Shown here: in pieces, positions 51,752 through 64,000 of the stretch | Layout: each line of letters opens with the position of its first letter | Position numbering within the stretch: position 1 is the stretch's first letter | Assembly: GCA_003024785.1 (NCBI GenBank) | Contig: PUQB01000219.1 | Coordinates: 62,001-126,000 of the forward strand | Source: Selaginella tamariscina | Taxonomy: Eukaryota > Streptophyta > Lycopodiopsida > Selaginellales > Selaginellaceae | Direction: 5' to 3' | Length of the DNA: 64,000 nt | Program-made: the position numbers and the translations under genes | Notes under the pieces: generated by a model | The model's input: only the letters and a program-made list of their open reading frames with translations | Database searches by the model: none | Told to the model about the DNA's origin: nothing

Positions 51752-52790
51752 CTATTCGATGACGAGCACCGCGCGTCACTGGTCCAGGTTGTAAGGATCA
51801 TTCATATCTCCCCCTTCGATGACGAGCACCGTGCGTCACTGGTCCAGGTTGTAAGGATCATTCATATCTCCCCCTTCCGATGACGAGCACCGTGCGTCAC
51901 TGGTCCAGGTTGTAAGGATCATTCATTCTCCCCCTTCGATGACAAAGCACCGCAGGTTGTAAGGATCATTTCATATCTCCCCCTTCGATGACGAGCACCG
52001 TGCGTCACTGGTCCAGGTTGTAAGGATCATTCATATCTCCCCTTCGATGACGAGCCCGTGCCGTCACTGGTCCAGGTTGTAAGGACATTCATATCTCCCC
52101 TTCGATGCAAGCACCGCGCATCACTGGTCCAGTTTTATAGAATTGCAGCAACCTCGAACTCAGGAGATCCTTACACTATCTCCCCCTTCGATGACGAGCA
52201 CCGCGCGTCACTATCTCCCCTTCGATGGTTTTGTAGAATTGCAGCAACCTAGAACTCAGGAGATCCTTACACTATCTCCCCCTTCGATGACGAGCACCGC
52301 GCGTCACTATCTCCCCCTTCGATGACGAGCACCGCGCGTCACTATCTCCCCCTTCGATGACCGGTGCTCGTCACTATCTCCCCCTTCGATGACGAGCACC
52401 GCGCGTCACTATCTCCCCCTTCGATGATGAGCACCGCGCGTCACTGGTCCAGGTTTTGCAGAATTGCAGCAACCTCGAACTTAGGTTCACCAGCAACTGT
52501 AAGGATCATATCTCCCCCTTCGATGACGAGCACCGCGTGTCACTGGTCCAGGTTTTGCAGAATTGCAGCAACCTCGAACTCAGGAGATCCTTACACTATC
52601 TCCCCCTTCGATGAAGCACCGCGCGTCACTATCTCCCCCTTCGATGACGAGCACCGCGCGTCACTATCTCCCCCTTCGATGACGAGCACCGCGCGTCACT
52701 ATCTCCCCCTTCGATGACGAGCACCGCGCGTCACTGGTCCAGGTTTTGCAGAATTGCAGCAACCTTGAACTCAGGTTCACCAGCAACTGT
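51752..52790 (-). repeat. Tandem array of chromodomain-start / polypurine-tract / LTR-start units
   Basis: About 15 imperfect units of roughly 35-130 bp. On the minus strand units carry GTGCTCGTCATCGAAGGGGG, then AGATAGTG and TGTAAGGATC. These are the element's polypurine tract followed by the first bases of its LTR. Longer units also carry GAGTTCGAGGTTGCTGCAAT, which encodes the start of the chromodomain (EPEFEVAAIL). The unit touching the real LTR at 51752 has lost the G-run of its polypurine tract. Confidence 0.8.
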
Positions 52791-55310
52791 AATGGAGGAG
52801 GTGGTGGAAGAAGTCAACCAGGTTCAGAAGGAGCATGATAAGGCTCCAACAAAGAAACATGGAACATGGGATGGATCCGGATGATTGGCGGAAGGTTTTG
52901 CAGAATTGCAGCAACCTCGAACTCAGGTTCATAACTGGAGGAGGTGGTGGAAGAAGTTAGCCAGGTTCAGAAGGAGCATGATAAGGCTCCAACAAAGAAA
53001 CATGGAACATGGATGGATCCGGATGGTTGGCGGAAGCTCGAGACGAAACGTCACATCAGAGAGTTTTCGATGATGCGAAATGGCCCCAAGCGTTGATAGT
53101 CTAGCTTGTCACAGGGACGTGTGGTTGGCCAATGACGCCGGAGGAGCCACACTTGTCACCATTGTGAATGCTGGAGGAGAAAACGGGAACGATTAGCAGC
53201 TTGTTGTTGCAAATCCCGAGTGCGTTGAAGATGATGCTGCACTTCCTCATGGACCTGTCAGAGATGCTCAACACGATCATCGGAAACAGTGGTGAGGCCA
53301 GGAACCACGGGCAAGCTGTAGGACCAGCGAGGATGAACACCAAAGAACGCGAAAAATGGTGACACACCTATGGATGAGTGTGCCGTGTTGTTGTACGCGA
53401 ACTCGGCAGCAGGAAGGAGATCGACCCAATCATCTTGCAGATGAGAAATGAAAACACCGGAGATATTGTTCCAGAGTCTGAATTGTGCGCTCCGATTGTC
53501 CATCTGTTTCAGGATGATGTGCAGTAGACAGCTTCCCGGTGATACGTAGCCGATCTAGGAATCTCCGCCAAAATGCCGAAGTGAACTGGGGACCTCGATC
53601 AGTGACAAGTTCATCAGGAAGACCATGAAGGCGGAACACCTCCCGGTACACCAGATCTGCAGCATCAGGACCTGAACATGTCTTGTTGCAGGGAACAAAG
53701 TGCGCCATCTTAGAGAACCGGTCAACAATGACTAGGACAACATCAAACCCTCTAGAAGGCGGTAAATCTGTGAGGAAATCCATGGTGATGGATGACCATG
53801 GCTGCTGAGCAATAGGAAGAGGCTGTAGTAGTCCAACTGGTCGATGACGAGGAAGCTTTGTACGCTGGCACGTGTCACAAGATCGCACACAATCTTTCAA
53901 CATACACGCGAAGTCGAGGCCACCAGAACACCCGTTGTACCAGCTCGATCGTCTTTCGAATGCCAAAATGTCTTGCAGCTGTTGTTGTCATGGCAGTGTT
54001 GGATAGCTCGCAACCTCAGTTCTCCGTCCGGAACATAGATTGGATGTGGTGGTACAGCAACCCATTATGAAGATGGAAAGCAGCATAATCTCGTAGTTGT
54101 GACCCTGAAGACAATGGCTGAACTCGTCGAACATGTGCAAGGACATCACGAGCAAACTCGTCTTGAGGGAGATTTTCTCGAATTAGATCCAAAAATGAAG
54201 TGTCAACTGGAGCAGAAGAACGGGAAAGCGCGTTCACCAACAACTGGTCGGAGCTCATAATGACTTGTTCTTGTTAATCAAATCGGATTTCACCTGGTAC
54301 TGGAGCTAGGTAACTGCGACGAGATAAGGCATCTGCTTTGCCATTTAGACGATCGGAGACGATGAATAATCTCATATCGGAACCGTGACAAAGACTGTGC
54401 CCATTGCGCCTGACGTCGATTGAGAACTCGTGCTGTTGCCCAGTACTAGAGGTTCTTGTGATCACAATACACCTTAACCACATGCGGGGAACCTTCAAGG
54501 AATCTGCGCCACTCCTCAAAAGGCATCGACAATCGCCAGCAGCTCCTTGTTATAGACATCGTAGTTGATCTCAGGTGCAGTGAACTTGCGGGAATGGAAA
54601 GCAATGGGATGAAGAAGATGATCTGGACCTTCCTGGGACAACACTCCACCAATGGCGAAGTCAGAGGCATCAGCTTCCACAAAATATGGCTTTGCAGGGT
54701 CAGGATGGATAAGAACAGGTGCCGAGGTGAACGCCTTATTTAGGAACTCGAACGCCTCCTCAGCCTCAGAGGACCAGACAAATGGAACATCCTTGCCAGT
54801 CAACTTCGTCAATGGCAATGCAATCTTGGAGAAATCCCGAACGAAACGCCGATAGAAGTTCCAAACCCGAGGAAACATCGAACATCACGAACATTTGATG
54901 GTCTCTCCCACTCCAATACAGTCCGAACTTTTGTAGGATCCATGTGAACACCTTCAGCTGAAATGATGTACCCCAGAAACTCGACAAATTGCTGACTGAA
55001 AGAGCACTTCTCCAACTTGGCAAACAGGTGGTGCTTCCGGAGCCTCTCCAAGACTAACCGTACATGCCGTTCGTGTTCTTCTCGAGTCTTGGAAAATATC
55101 AGGATGTCGTCTAGGTACATGATGACAAACAAATCCAAGAAGTCCCGGAAAATATCGTTAGCCATGTGTTGGAACACAGCAGGTGCATTTGTCAGGCCGA
55201 ACGGCATTACTACGTACTCGAAATGTTCGTAGCGTGTACGGAAAGCTGTTTTCCACTCGTCCCCTTCTCGAATTCGGATGAGATTGTACGCTCCTCTTAA
55301 ATCGATCTTT
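52791..55310 (-). pseudogene. Chromovirus pol: RT, RNase H, integrase, chromodomain start
   Basis: The minus-strand order is that of Ty3/gypsy. RT (55310-54880) begins at [13 protein letters not shown], then [15 protein letters not shown] and the catalytic YLDD in [13 protein letters not shown]. RNase H (54800-54290) has [17 protein letters not shown]. Integrase has a zinc-binding CxxC in VRSCDTCQRTK (about 53860), and core residues in ITMDFLTDLPP, VTDRGPQFTS and TDGQSERTIQTLEQYL (53800-53470). Its C-terminus (LELPPTIRIHP, then a SLLEPYH-type block, about 53060-52980) is repeated as a 140-bp tandem copy (52741-52895 and 52896-53036). The chromodomain stops after about 15 residues. Frameshifts near 54880, 54500, 54270, 53960 and 53470 make it inactive. 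The protease and the start of RT are missing, replaced by foreign DNA from 55311 onward. Confidence 0.88.
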
Positions 55311-55311
55311 N
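55311..55311. other. Single ambiguous base at a chimeric junction
   Basis: An N at 55311 separates chromovirus RT (left) from a GTGCCAAAGCACACC repeat that also occurs at 41132 (right). The abrupt change at an undetermined base suggests a scaffolding or assembly join. Confidence 0.9.
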
Positions 55312-57335
55312 GTGTGCCAAAGCACACCTAGTTACGAGACCTAACCTCCCTCGAGCGGATGCCCAAGGCTTAGCACCCTAGTGCAAGCACAAGCATGCTG
55401 TTTGCTAGAGTATCCAACCCCTTAGCGACAAGCCCATGACATAACCCCAAAGGGCGTGCCTCGGGCGTTGTACCATGTGACGTTTAGCCCAGTGTCACAT
55501 CCCATGTGACACTGCCTTCCAAGATGTGGGCTATCATGCCATAGCCCTTAGATTCAAGAGTTGCACCAAGTACCACAAACGTGGTTCCTAAATGCCAACT
55601 CTAGAACCCCTCAATGAACCCTCAGGAACCAGGTAACGTGAACCTGTCAAACAAGATCCCACGCCCACAGTTGGACAAGGACACGGATGTGCCTTGCTTG
55701 GCCGTGAGTGCTACACCTAGCTTGACGTGGAGGAGGAGGCTGGAGACAAGCCTCAACCTCTGCCTCTTGGAACGTGCATTCCGACAAGACCTCCCAGGCA
55801 TGGATTCGCCAACGTTAAGGGTAAGCTACCCCGAAGGTGGGACGTACCCCTGGCATCTGGAAGTTAGGGCGGCACAACAGAGGGTTGTACCTTAACGACA
55901 CAAGCTGAAGCTTGCACCGGCAGAAGAGCAACGAACTCATTCATGAACCCAGGAGCTCTCCTACATACTCTACCTTATTTATGTGACGGAGCCCCCCCCC
56001 CTGTTTTCCTATATGAGTAAGTGGGCTGGCACTGAAATGCTAGCCCTTAGAGAAAATGAGTTGTCCAAACCTAACCCTAAACCTAACCCCTAGGGGGGGG
56101 TTTAGGGCGTGGGGTTAGGGCAACCCTAGGGTTAGGTCAACCCTAGGGGTGTCCCTAACCCTTATTTTGACAAGCTATACTTTGCGAAAACCCCTAACCT
56201 GGAACGTCAAAACGGGGGAGAGTTTTCTAAATGGAAGTGCTAGCTTCGCCTAGAGTTTCTTGCAAATACCTAACGACACCCGGCCGGACCATCACTAGAT
56301 ACCCAAGTGCACTATGCGGGCCTGTTTCTTCTACATCTAGGGTTCGTCACATAATCCAGTAGGTAACAACAGTCAACGTCCAAAGTAAAAGAGGAGTCAT
56401 AGTAGAAACTATGACAGGCGGCTTGCCAGGTGCAACCTGGAATCCCCTCTTTGGAAATCCCAAGGAACCTGGTAAAGTAACCCGTATTAGGAACCCAAGC
56501 CTTAGGAAGTCAAACCCTTAGTTGACTAAGTCCTCGATCGAGACTCACCTTGTGAATCAGGATACACGGACTAGCCGAGCTTTAGGTGTCGTTCCTAGCT
56601 TGGCGTGGTTGAGGCGGCGGAGCAAGGCCTCAACCACTAGTTTTGCGGAACGTGAACTCAGGCAATGCCTTTGAGCTTGCGAGCAGGTTTTCGGACCAAG
56701 GAATCTGACTAACCCTTTGGAAGTGATGTGCCCCTATCTCAAAGGCAAGATCCTGCCAATAAGGATAGTCTAACCCTAGGGTGGGTTGTACCCTGTCGTG
56801 TGGAAGTTTGGGCGGCACAACGGAGGGTTGCACCTTGACGACACAAGCTTAGCTTGCACCGGTAGGAGGTTAACGAGCTCTCTTTTGAACCCAGGAAGCC
56901 TCACTACATATACTCTACCTTATTTATGTGACGACCCCCCCCCCCCCCCCCCCTATTTACCTAAATGAGTAAGTGGGCTGGCACGGAAATGCCAGCCCTT
57001 AGAGAAATGGTTGTCCTAACCTAATAGGGGGGGTTAGGACGTGGGGTTAGGGCAGCCCTAGGGTTAGGTCAACCCTAGGGGTGTCCCTAACCCTTATTTT
57101 GACAAGCTATAATTTGCAAAGAACCCTAACCTGGAATGTCAAAACGGGGGAGGGTTCTCTAAATGGAAGTGTTAGCTTCGCCTAGAGTTTCTTGCAAACA
57201 CTTAACGACACCCGGCCGGACCATCACTAGATACCCAAGTGCACTATGCGGGCCTGTTTCTTCTACATCTAGGGTTCATCACATAATCCAATAAGTAACA
57301 ACAGTCAAACCCCAAAGTAAAGGGTCGAGTCATAT
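55312..57335 (+). mobile_element. Foreign repeat inserted between gag and RT, with a 0.9-kb direct repeat
   Basis: 55313-55590 matches 41132-41400. Two direct copies of a roughly 0.9-kb block follow (about 55600-56400 and 56440-57330). Both hold a TTATTTATGTGACG then poly-C stretch (55988 and 56936-56953), GGGCTGGCAC, a run of CCCTAGGGTTAGG telomere-like words, GCTTCGCCTAGAGTTTCTTG and CACCCGGCCGGACCATCACT, ending near TCTAGGGTTC. They may be the two LTRs, or adjacent copies, of a nonautonomous element. No coding potential is recognised. Confidence 0.6.
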
Positions 57336-57339
57336 AAAA

Positions 57340-58257
57340 ACTATGATACGGCTCCTATTTGGGCTGGATGTTCTCATTTCCGGCAGCATAGCAAGGGCCA
57401 CTTCACGAGCTTGTTTTGGACGTCGATGACAATTCTCCAACTTGTGGTACGGGTCCCCACAGTACAAACTATACTGAATCCGTTTCTGACGTTCGGTTGG
57501 CAAAAGCTTGCCTCGGCGTGATCGCCCTAATTCCATCGGGATGGTTCTACTAAAGAAGATGATGATCAGCAGATGAGGGAACAGGGACTGCAGAAATGGA
57601 AGAGACGGCACCAAGAAGAAAGAAGGATGCCGACGTTCTTGTTTCCGTTCGATCAACCGGTTGTCGCAACGAATTGCCAACTCGATCATGCTGGTGAGGG
57701 TTTCCGGAACTGCAAAATTCAGCAACATGTCTTTGACCTCGTCCTGCAACCCGACCGAAAACCTCCTTGAGAGCACGATCTCCCCATGTGACATCACAAG
57801 CAAGAAGTTGAAACTTTGATGCGTACTCTGCTACCGACATACCCTGACGGAGTTTGGTGATGGCAGCACTCTCACGATCCACATCACTGAACATCGCCGT
57901 GAACCGTTCCACAAACTCGTCAAAATTCCCAAGGATCGGATCATTGTTCCAGCAAGGCTGAGAACCATGAAAGAGTAGAACCGAAAAGCAGCGACCCAAT
58001 CAATCCAACCTTAATGTGTTCTGTGCTGTAGCGCCTCGGCTGCATCATGATCCGCAGACGAACTTGATTGAGAAACCTCGGAACTTCGATCGGGTACCAT
58101 CGAACTTTTCGGGCATGCTGATCTTCGGCTCTGGAGAATTCGCACGCTGTCGGAGCTCATCATTCTCCAGGTGTAGTTGTTTGAGCTGCTGCTGGAGGGC
58201 AGCAACTTGCTCATGAAGAGCATGCTCGGACATGATGAGTCGAAGAAGAAAAATCAA
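57340..58257 (-). pseudogene. Chromovirus gag
   Basis: ATG at 58257 or 58233 (MSEHALHEQVAALQQQLKQL, a short coiled coil), then PEKFDGTRSKFRGF, the usual start of the gypsy capsid domain. About 57960-57700 follows as GNFDEFVERFTAMFSD, RQGMSVAEYASKFQLLA and ETLTSMIELAIRCDNRLIER. The nucleocapsid zinc knuckle near 57450 reads SLYCGDPYHKLENC, so the first cysteine of C-x2-C-x4-H-x4-C is serine. At least two frameshifts (near 58070 and 57770) break the frame. Gag packages the element RNA in virus-like particles; this copy is dead. Protease should follow but the sequence passes into the foreign repeat. Confidence 0.85.
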
Positions 58258-58350
58258 AAAGAAAAAAAAAAAGAGAAGAAAATCGGAAAAGAAAAAGAAA
58301 AGAAAAAAAAAATCGAAAAGAAAATTGAAAAGAGAGAAGAAAGAAAAATG
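58236..58350 (+). repeat. Purine-rich low-complexity tract
   Basis: About 110 bases almost wholly A and G on the plus strand (AAAAAGAAAAAAAAAAAGAG and similar). On the coding strand it is a pyrimidine-rich leader between the primer-binding site and gag. It could be part of the element's 5' leader or a later simple-repeat expansion. Confidence 0.75.
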
Positions 58351-58387
58351 GGATCGATGACAAGCGGAAACAGAAGCTTGTCACTAC

Positions 58388-58402
58388 CTCAGAATCATTC
58401 AA
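58388..58402 (-). other. Self-complementary primer-binding site of the chromovirus
   Basis: Directly after the 5' LTR end (58405) the minus strand reads TTGAATGATTCTGAG. This is the exact reverse complement of CTCAGAATCATTCAA, located about 29 bases after the LTR TATA box, where transcription should begin. No usual tRNA-iMet site (TGGTATCAGAG) is present. This arrangement matches the self-priming of Tf1/sushi-type elements. Confidence 0.7.
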
Positions 58403-58404
58403 AC

Positions 58405-58607
58405 TGTCACGACCTTGTGCAAAGGGCGAAACCTTTAGAACAAGGGTGGAACCTTGAAAGGAGGAGATTGTATTCAAAAAAGAAATAAATACAAAATGAA
58501 ACACAAGGCCGAAGACTGGTGTTGAATGATTCTGAGAAACCTGGAACTGGAACCCTGTTTATATATCTGAGGTCCTGAGGATTATATAGTCCACAACTGG
58601 TCCACCT
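58405..58607 (-). mobile_element. Truncated 5' LTR of the chromovirus
   Basis: Matches the inner 203 bp of the 400-bp LTR (CGTGACA end at 58405, TATA box at 58559-58565, start-region CTCAGAATCATTCAA at 58522-58536). It breaks off at CCACAACTGGTCCA and is joined directly to the second DEAH pseudogene copy. Confidence 0.85.
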
Positions 58608-60490
<1,883 letters not shown>

Positions 60491-60949
60491 GTATGCCACA
60501 TGTACGTGTAATGAATGCTGGCTACATTATGAATGTGGAATGTGCCCAGGATACATACACAGAGGATATGTTATATTTGGCAACCTTTGATTTTACATCC
60601 ATATACAGTTCCAATATATACTTTAAAATATACTTAAAATATTATATAAGATCCTTACATTACTCCCTCTTTTAGATGGAGTAATGTACATGTATATTGT
60701 TGAACATGTACATTCTAATCTAGTACATTTGAATGTACATTTGAATTGCAGACCGACACGGACACAATCTTTATACAATGAAATATAGACTAAGCCACTT
60801 GGAAATCAATCTAGATAATAATCATTTGGTATATATCTTTATATATGAGACTAGCACTTCATCACCCATAACATAATTATGAACGAACGAATGTTAAACA
60901 TTATAGTCTTGTTGTTGTACTTTTTAAACATGAGATAACTTTGTGCAGC
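60491..60949. other. Spacer, right copy
   Basis: Duplicate of 50076-50539, including the CATTACTCC/GGAGTAATG inverted repeat and the TGTACATT palindromes. No gene seen. Confidence 0.6.
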
Positions 60950-61760
60950 ACCGAAAGAGTCTGATCTAAATATCAATTCCATGTTTGACAAATTGTGCAT
61001 CTACCAAAACAACACAAAAAAAAAGAGGAACCAACATCATAAAGAAACATAGGGAAATGACCATACAAAAAATGAAATGAGAAGACTCCAACAGACTGAT
61101 GGACATAAGACACACAAGCAAATTAAAGGAGGGGCAAGTATTGATCCCAATTAATCTGGTATTGATTCACATACTTAGATAACATGCACTTAAAAGTACA
61201 GTTGAGTTGCTTTACTAAACCATCAGTTTCTGAATGATATAGTGTTGTGAAATATTGTTTTATCCTTAACTTAGTAGTTAGTAAACTCAAAACTTTGGTT
61301 GTGAAATGAAGCCATTAATCTAAAAGAATACGCTTCGAACACCCATGCCTTAACACCACTTGATGAAACAAGAAATCTACCACATGAGTTGCCTTGGCCT
61401 TCAAAAAGAACCTGGACCTCCACATATAGTATCAAGTAGTTCGACATAATAATAGCATATGTATTTTTTGTTGTTGTTGCTAAAAATAGACCAATAATCG
61501 TATGTAACCTGCTCAAAAGGATGATGAACTTGAATAGACTACATGTAATCACTAAGAGGAGTGAATCAAGGATTCTGAACTTGACAAAGATGGCATGTTT
61601 ATAAATATTGATGAAGGTTATGTCGGAGATGAGGTCAATAGAACCATGAATATAACTTGTTCAACACTTTATAAAACTCGAGATAACTAAAAAAGGGTCA
61701 TCATGGAAAGCATGAAGACAATGAGGTACATAGAATAAGAGGATTACCAACCGAGGTGGA
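60950..61760 (-). pseudogene. Ty3/gypsy integrase remnant, right copy
   Basis: Same degenerate integrase as at 50540-51345. In the frame from 61552 leftwards FLATTTKNTYAIIMSNYLIL is readable; PFEQVTYDYW and VVLRHGCSKRILL are in neighbouring frames. Reading rightward past the solo LTR, RNase H and RT of what appears to be the same element follow on the same strand. Confidence 0.65.
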
Positions 61761-61765
61761 GTACC

Positions 61766-62162
61766 TGTCACGACCTTGTGCAAAGGGTGAAACCTTTAGA
61801 ACAAGGGTGGAACCTTGAAAGGAGGAGATTGTATTCAAGAAAGAAATGAATACAAAATGAAACACAAGGCCGAAGACTAGTGTTGAATGATTTGAGAAAC
61901 CTGGAACTGGAACCCTGTTTATATATCTGAGGTCCTGAGGATTGTATGGTCCACAACTGGTCTGGAATGTGTGATCCACAACTGGTCTGGAATGTGTGGT
62001 CCACACTGGTATGGAACATGCATATGAATATACGCCTTGCTGTTGATGGTGTAGTTCAGCATCCAGGATCATACGGACCAGTTGGTTAACACATGTGTGT
62101 GTTAGCCAAAAGGCTCAGGTTCAAGTCCTATGAAAGGCAAAAAATGACCTATGATTCTTACA
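61766..62162 (-). mobile_element. Solo LTR of the chromovirus
   Basis: A complete 397-bp LTR (minus: TGTAAGAATCATAGG to GTCGTGACA) without internal region, flanked by GTACC (61761-61765) and GTACA (62163-62167). This is a 5-bp target-site duplication with one mismatch. It splits the older gypsy element between RNase H and integrase. A small deletion alters its start-region (GAATGATTTGAG instead of GAATGATTCTGAG). Confidence 0.85.
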
Positions 62163-62174
62163 GTACATGTGCTA

Positions 62175-63737
62175 TTTCAAAAATTAAGAAGATCTTTACT
62201 ATCGTGAATTTGCAACATAGTCTCAAAAATCAATATCGTGAACTTTGCACATAGTCTCAAAAATCAATAACAACATCTTAGGAGTTTTGAGTCACCTACT
62301 ATTATCTGTTGATTCCATGGTTTCAACTGTTGTGTCAACCTAATTTCGTGGAGACTAGAAAATGGTGTGGGTTCTAAAGATAATAGAACATCAGCAACAA
62401 TTGTTGCATATGATAAAACATTCACATTCGCCACGGAAGAAACTAAACAATGATGAATTATGAATTAATAATCTTGTAATGCTAATGCCTATCGTGCATA
62501 TCGACCTATTAGATTGTTTATTCTTTAACACTGAATGTACCGCAACATGATTACATTCCACCATAGTCAAAGAACTGTGAAGATAAGCATGAAACTTATG
62601 AAATGCTCAAACAATTGCTAAACATTCCTTATCTGTAGTTAAATAATTGAAGTTTTGAATCATTAAGGCTTTGATTGGCATATGCAATAGGATGCTGTTG
62701 ACTAGACTCTGGATTTTCTTGTATGAGATCAGCATTCAAATCAATATCTAAAGCATTAATGCGAAGAACAAAGAGACGAGAGAAATTAGGATAATGAAGA
62801 AGATGAACAAAGGTTGAGAGATGGATAAGAGACTCAAAGGAAGACTGACGCTGAGGGGATCATGAGAAAGAAAGGGAACGAAGCAAAGCACACAGTGGAA
62901 CATTTCATTAACCAAATGTGAAATGAACTGCGCCAAGTAAATCACTTTGTCCAAAAATATTTAAAGTTTGTGATGTACTTTTGGAACCGAGAACTCCTTC
63001 ACCACTTAAATCTTTGCTAGATATCGATGAACACCCTCATGAGAAATCAAAACTCCTAAATACTTTCATAAAAGTCTAATCAAACTACACTTTAACAATT
63101 TCAACATTAGTTAATATTGCCACAACCATAATAAGATCTACTCAGTGTGAGCTAAATGTTCTTCTCATATACCAATTAAATGCACTAGAAGATCATCCAC
63201 AAACACTCTTGCAAAATATTCCAACCCTGAATGACTTCATCCATGAGTTGTTGAAACATTGTTGGAGCATTCATCAAATCAAAAGGCATCACCGTGAATT
63301 CATTAGATGTTTGAAAAGTAGTCTTGGCTATATATGTCGAATTGAAAGGAACTTGCCAATAGCTTGAAGTTGAATCTAATGTCGTGAACAAATCCTAATT
63401 TGTCAATAAGGTTATCCATGCTTGGCATGGGATAACTATCCGGCATCATCACATTATTCAAAGGTTAAAAATCAATCGTGAAATGCCTACCTCTATCTGT
63501 TTTGTTAACAATATGAGGCTCAAAAGCCCATGAGCTACAAGACGAACGCACCACTCCTTGAGCTAATATATCCCAAATAACTTGTGCCATCTCTTGTTTC
63601 TCTTGTGGAGACCATCGACAAATTGGAGCCTTTATTGGTGCACCATCTTTTGTATTATGGCGAGTGTTGACCGTAATCCTTTCAACCACCTCTGGCTGTT
63701 GTAGATCTAAGAACCGACGAAGAAGCTTTTCCATATT
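62175..63737 (-). pseudogene. Ty3/gypsy pol remnant: RT and RNase H
   Basis: From 63734 leftwards: WSPQEKQEMAQVIWDILAQG, VVRSSCSSWAFEPHIVNKTD and RHFTIDF (RT fingers), then TLDSTSSYWQVPF and MPFDLMNAPTMFQQLMDEV (63391-63200). The catalytic box reads VFVDDLLVH in a neighbouring frame (about 63195). RNase H follows (about 62760-62560) with INALDIDLNADLIQENPE and HPIAYANQSLND, then SITRL near 62480. Stops and frameshifts throughout. A different lineage from the chromovirus. Its integrase lies beyond the solo LTR at 60.95-61.76 kb. Confidence 0.8.
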
Positions 63738-64000
63738 TTTTTAATAACATTCTAGAGATGGATTAAGAAGAAAGACCACATCTACAATAGCCTAAAGAGA
63801 TGCACGAACTCTAAATTGTATTATAGATTGTGCTTGTAAAGGAGAACAACTAGAAATGAAGACCTCCCCATGCTGAAGTCCATGCGCACATTTCCAAAAT
63901 CACATCATACAATTGGGAAGGCATGACCTAAAGAGGCCATGCCTTAGAATATGACCCTAGTCAAATAGGGGCTTGGGAAGAAATAATAAAAGACTTGTTG
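63738..64000 (-). other. Continuation of the gypsy element upstream of RT
   Basis: Probably the protease/RT linker of the same element; no motif is readable and the window ends here. Confidence 0.4.

Noticed and set aside
52058..52717. Repetitive plus-strand ORFs with an SPFDDEHRASL-like repeat
   Set aside because: These translate the PPT/LTR-start tandem array in the wrong direction; they look like a repeat protein but there is no start context or flanking gene.
58177..58488. Lysine/glutamate-rich 103-aa plus-strand ORF
   Set aside because: Reading of the purine-rich tract upstream of gag; low complexity only.

Overview
The window is nuclear DNA from a land plant. It is AT-rich, full of dinucleotide microsatellites, and has spliced genes of plant type: a 10-exon DEAD-box helicase of the plastid RH22 type and an ARM-repeat protein. 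It also carries PLS-type pentatricopeptide-repeat (PPR) genes and Ty3/gypsy retroelements, including chromodomain elements. The style of the PPR repeats and a self-priming chromovirus (a type otherwise known from Tf1/sushi/Tcn1 relatives) suggest a seed-free plant such as a lycophyte, but I cannot fix the species.

Layout. 1-5.7 kb: minisatellite arrays built on CACAAAGTGAG, a possible RNase H1 N-terminal (viroplasmin-like) exon and a collapsed chromovirus with one LTR. 5.7-13.5 kb: AT-rich DNA without recognisable genes. 13.9-16.2 kb: two-exon ARM-repeat gene (+). 17.0-21.3 kb: complete RH22-like helicase gene (-), reconstructed as ten exons coding 560 aa, with telo-box motifs upstream of its start. 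22-39 kb: a duplicated segment carrying two decayed copies of one PPR gene (24.8 and 32.6 kb), followed by a tandem copy of its 3' flank. 40.6-43 kb: GC-richer repeat of unknown type. 44.4-44.9 kb: PPR remnant (-). 45.2-46.3 kb: an intact 356-codon ORF with two successive retropepsin domains and a hydrophobic tail, the most unusual gene here.

48-64 kb is a nested retroelement region, all on the minus strand. An older Ty3/gypsy element (RT/RNase H at 62.2-63.7 kb, integrase at 60.9-61.7 kb) is split by a solo LTR. Next to its integrase lies a decayed intronless copy of a Prp2/DHX16-type DEAH helicase. The integrase, LTR and DEAH block occurs twice, at 48.1-51.75 and 58.6-62.16 kb. In the left copy the LTR continues into a chromovirus (gag 57.3-58.3 kb, RT-RNase H-integrase 53.1-55.3 kb). 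That chromovirus has a primer-binding site complementary to its own predicted transcript start. It also has an expanded array of its chromodomain-start/polypurine-tract/LTR-start sequence, and a foreign repeat beginning at a single N base (55311).

The intact-looking host genes are the ARM-repeat gene, the RH22-like gene and the double-retropepsin ORF. The rest is decayed genes, retroelements and simple repeats. Exon boundaries were read by eye from splice signals and protein continuity. No alignments or database searches were run.
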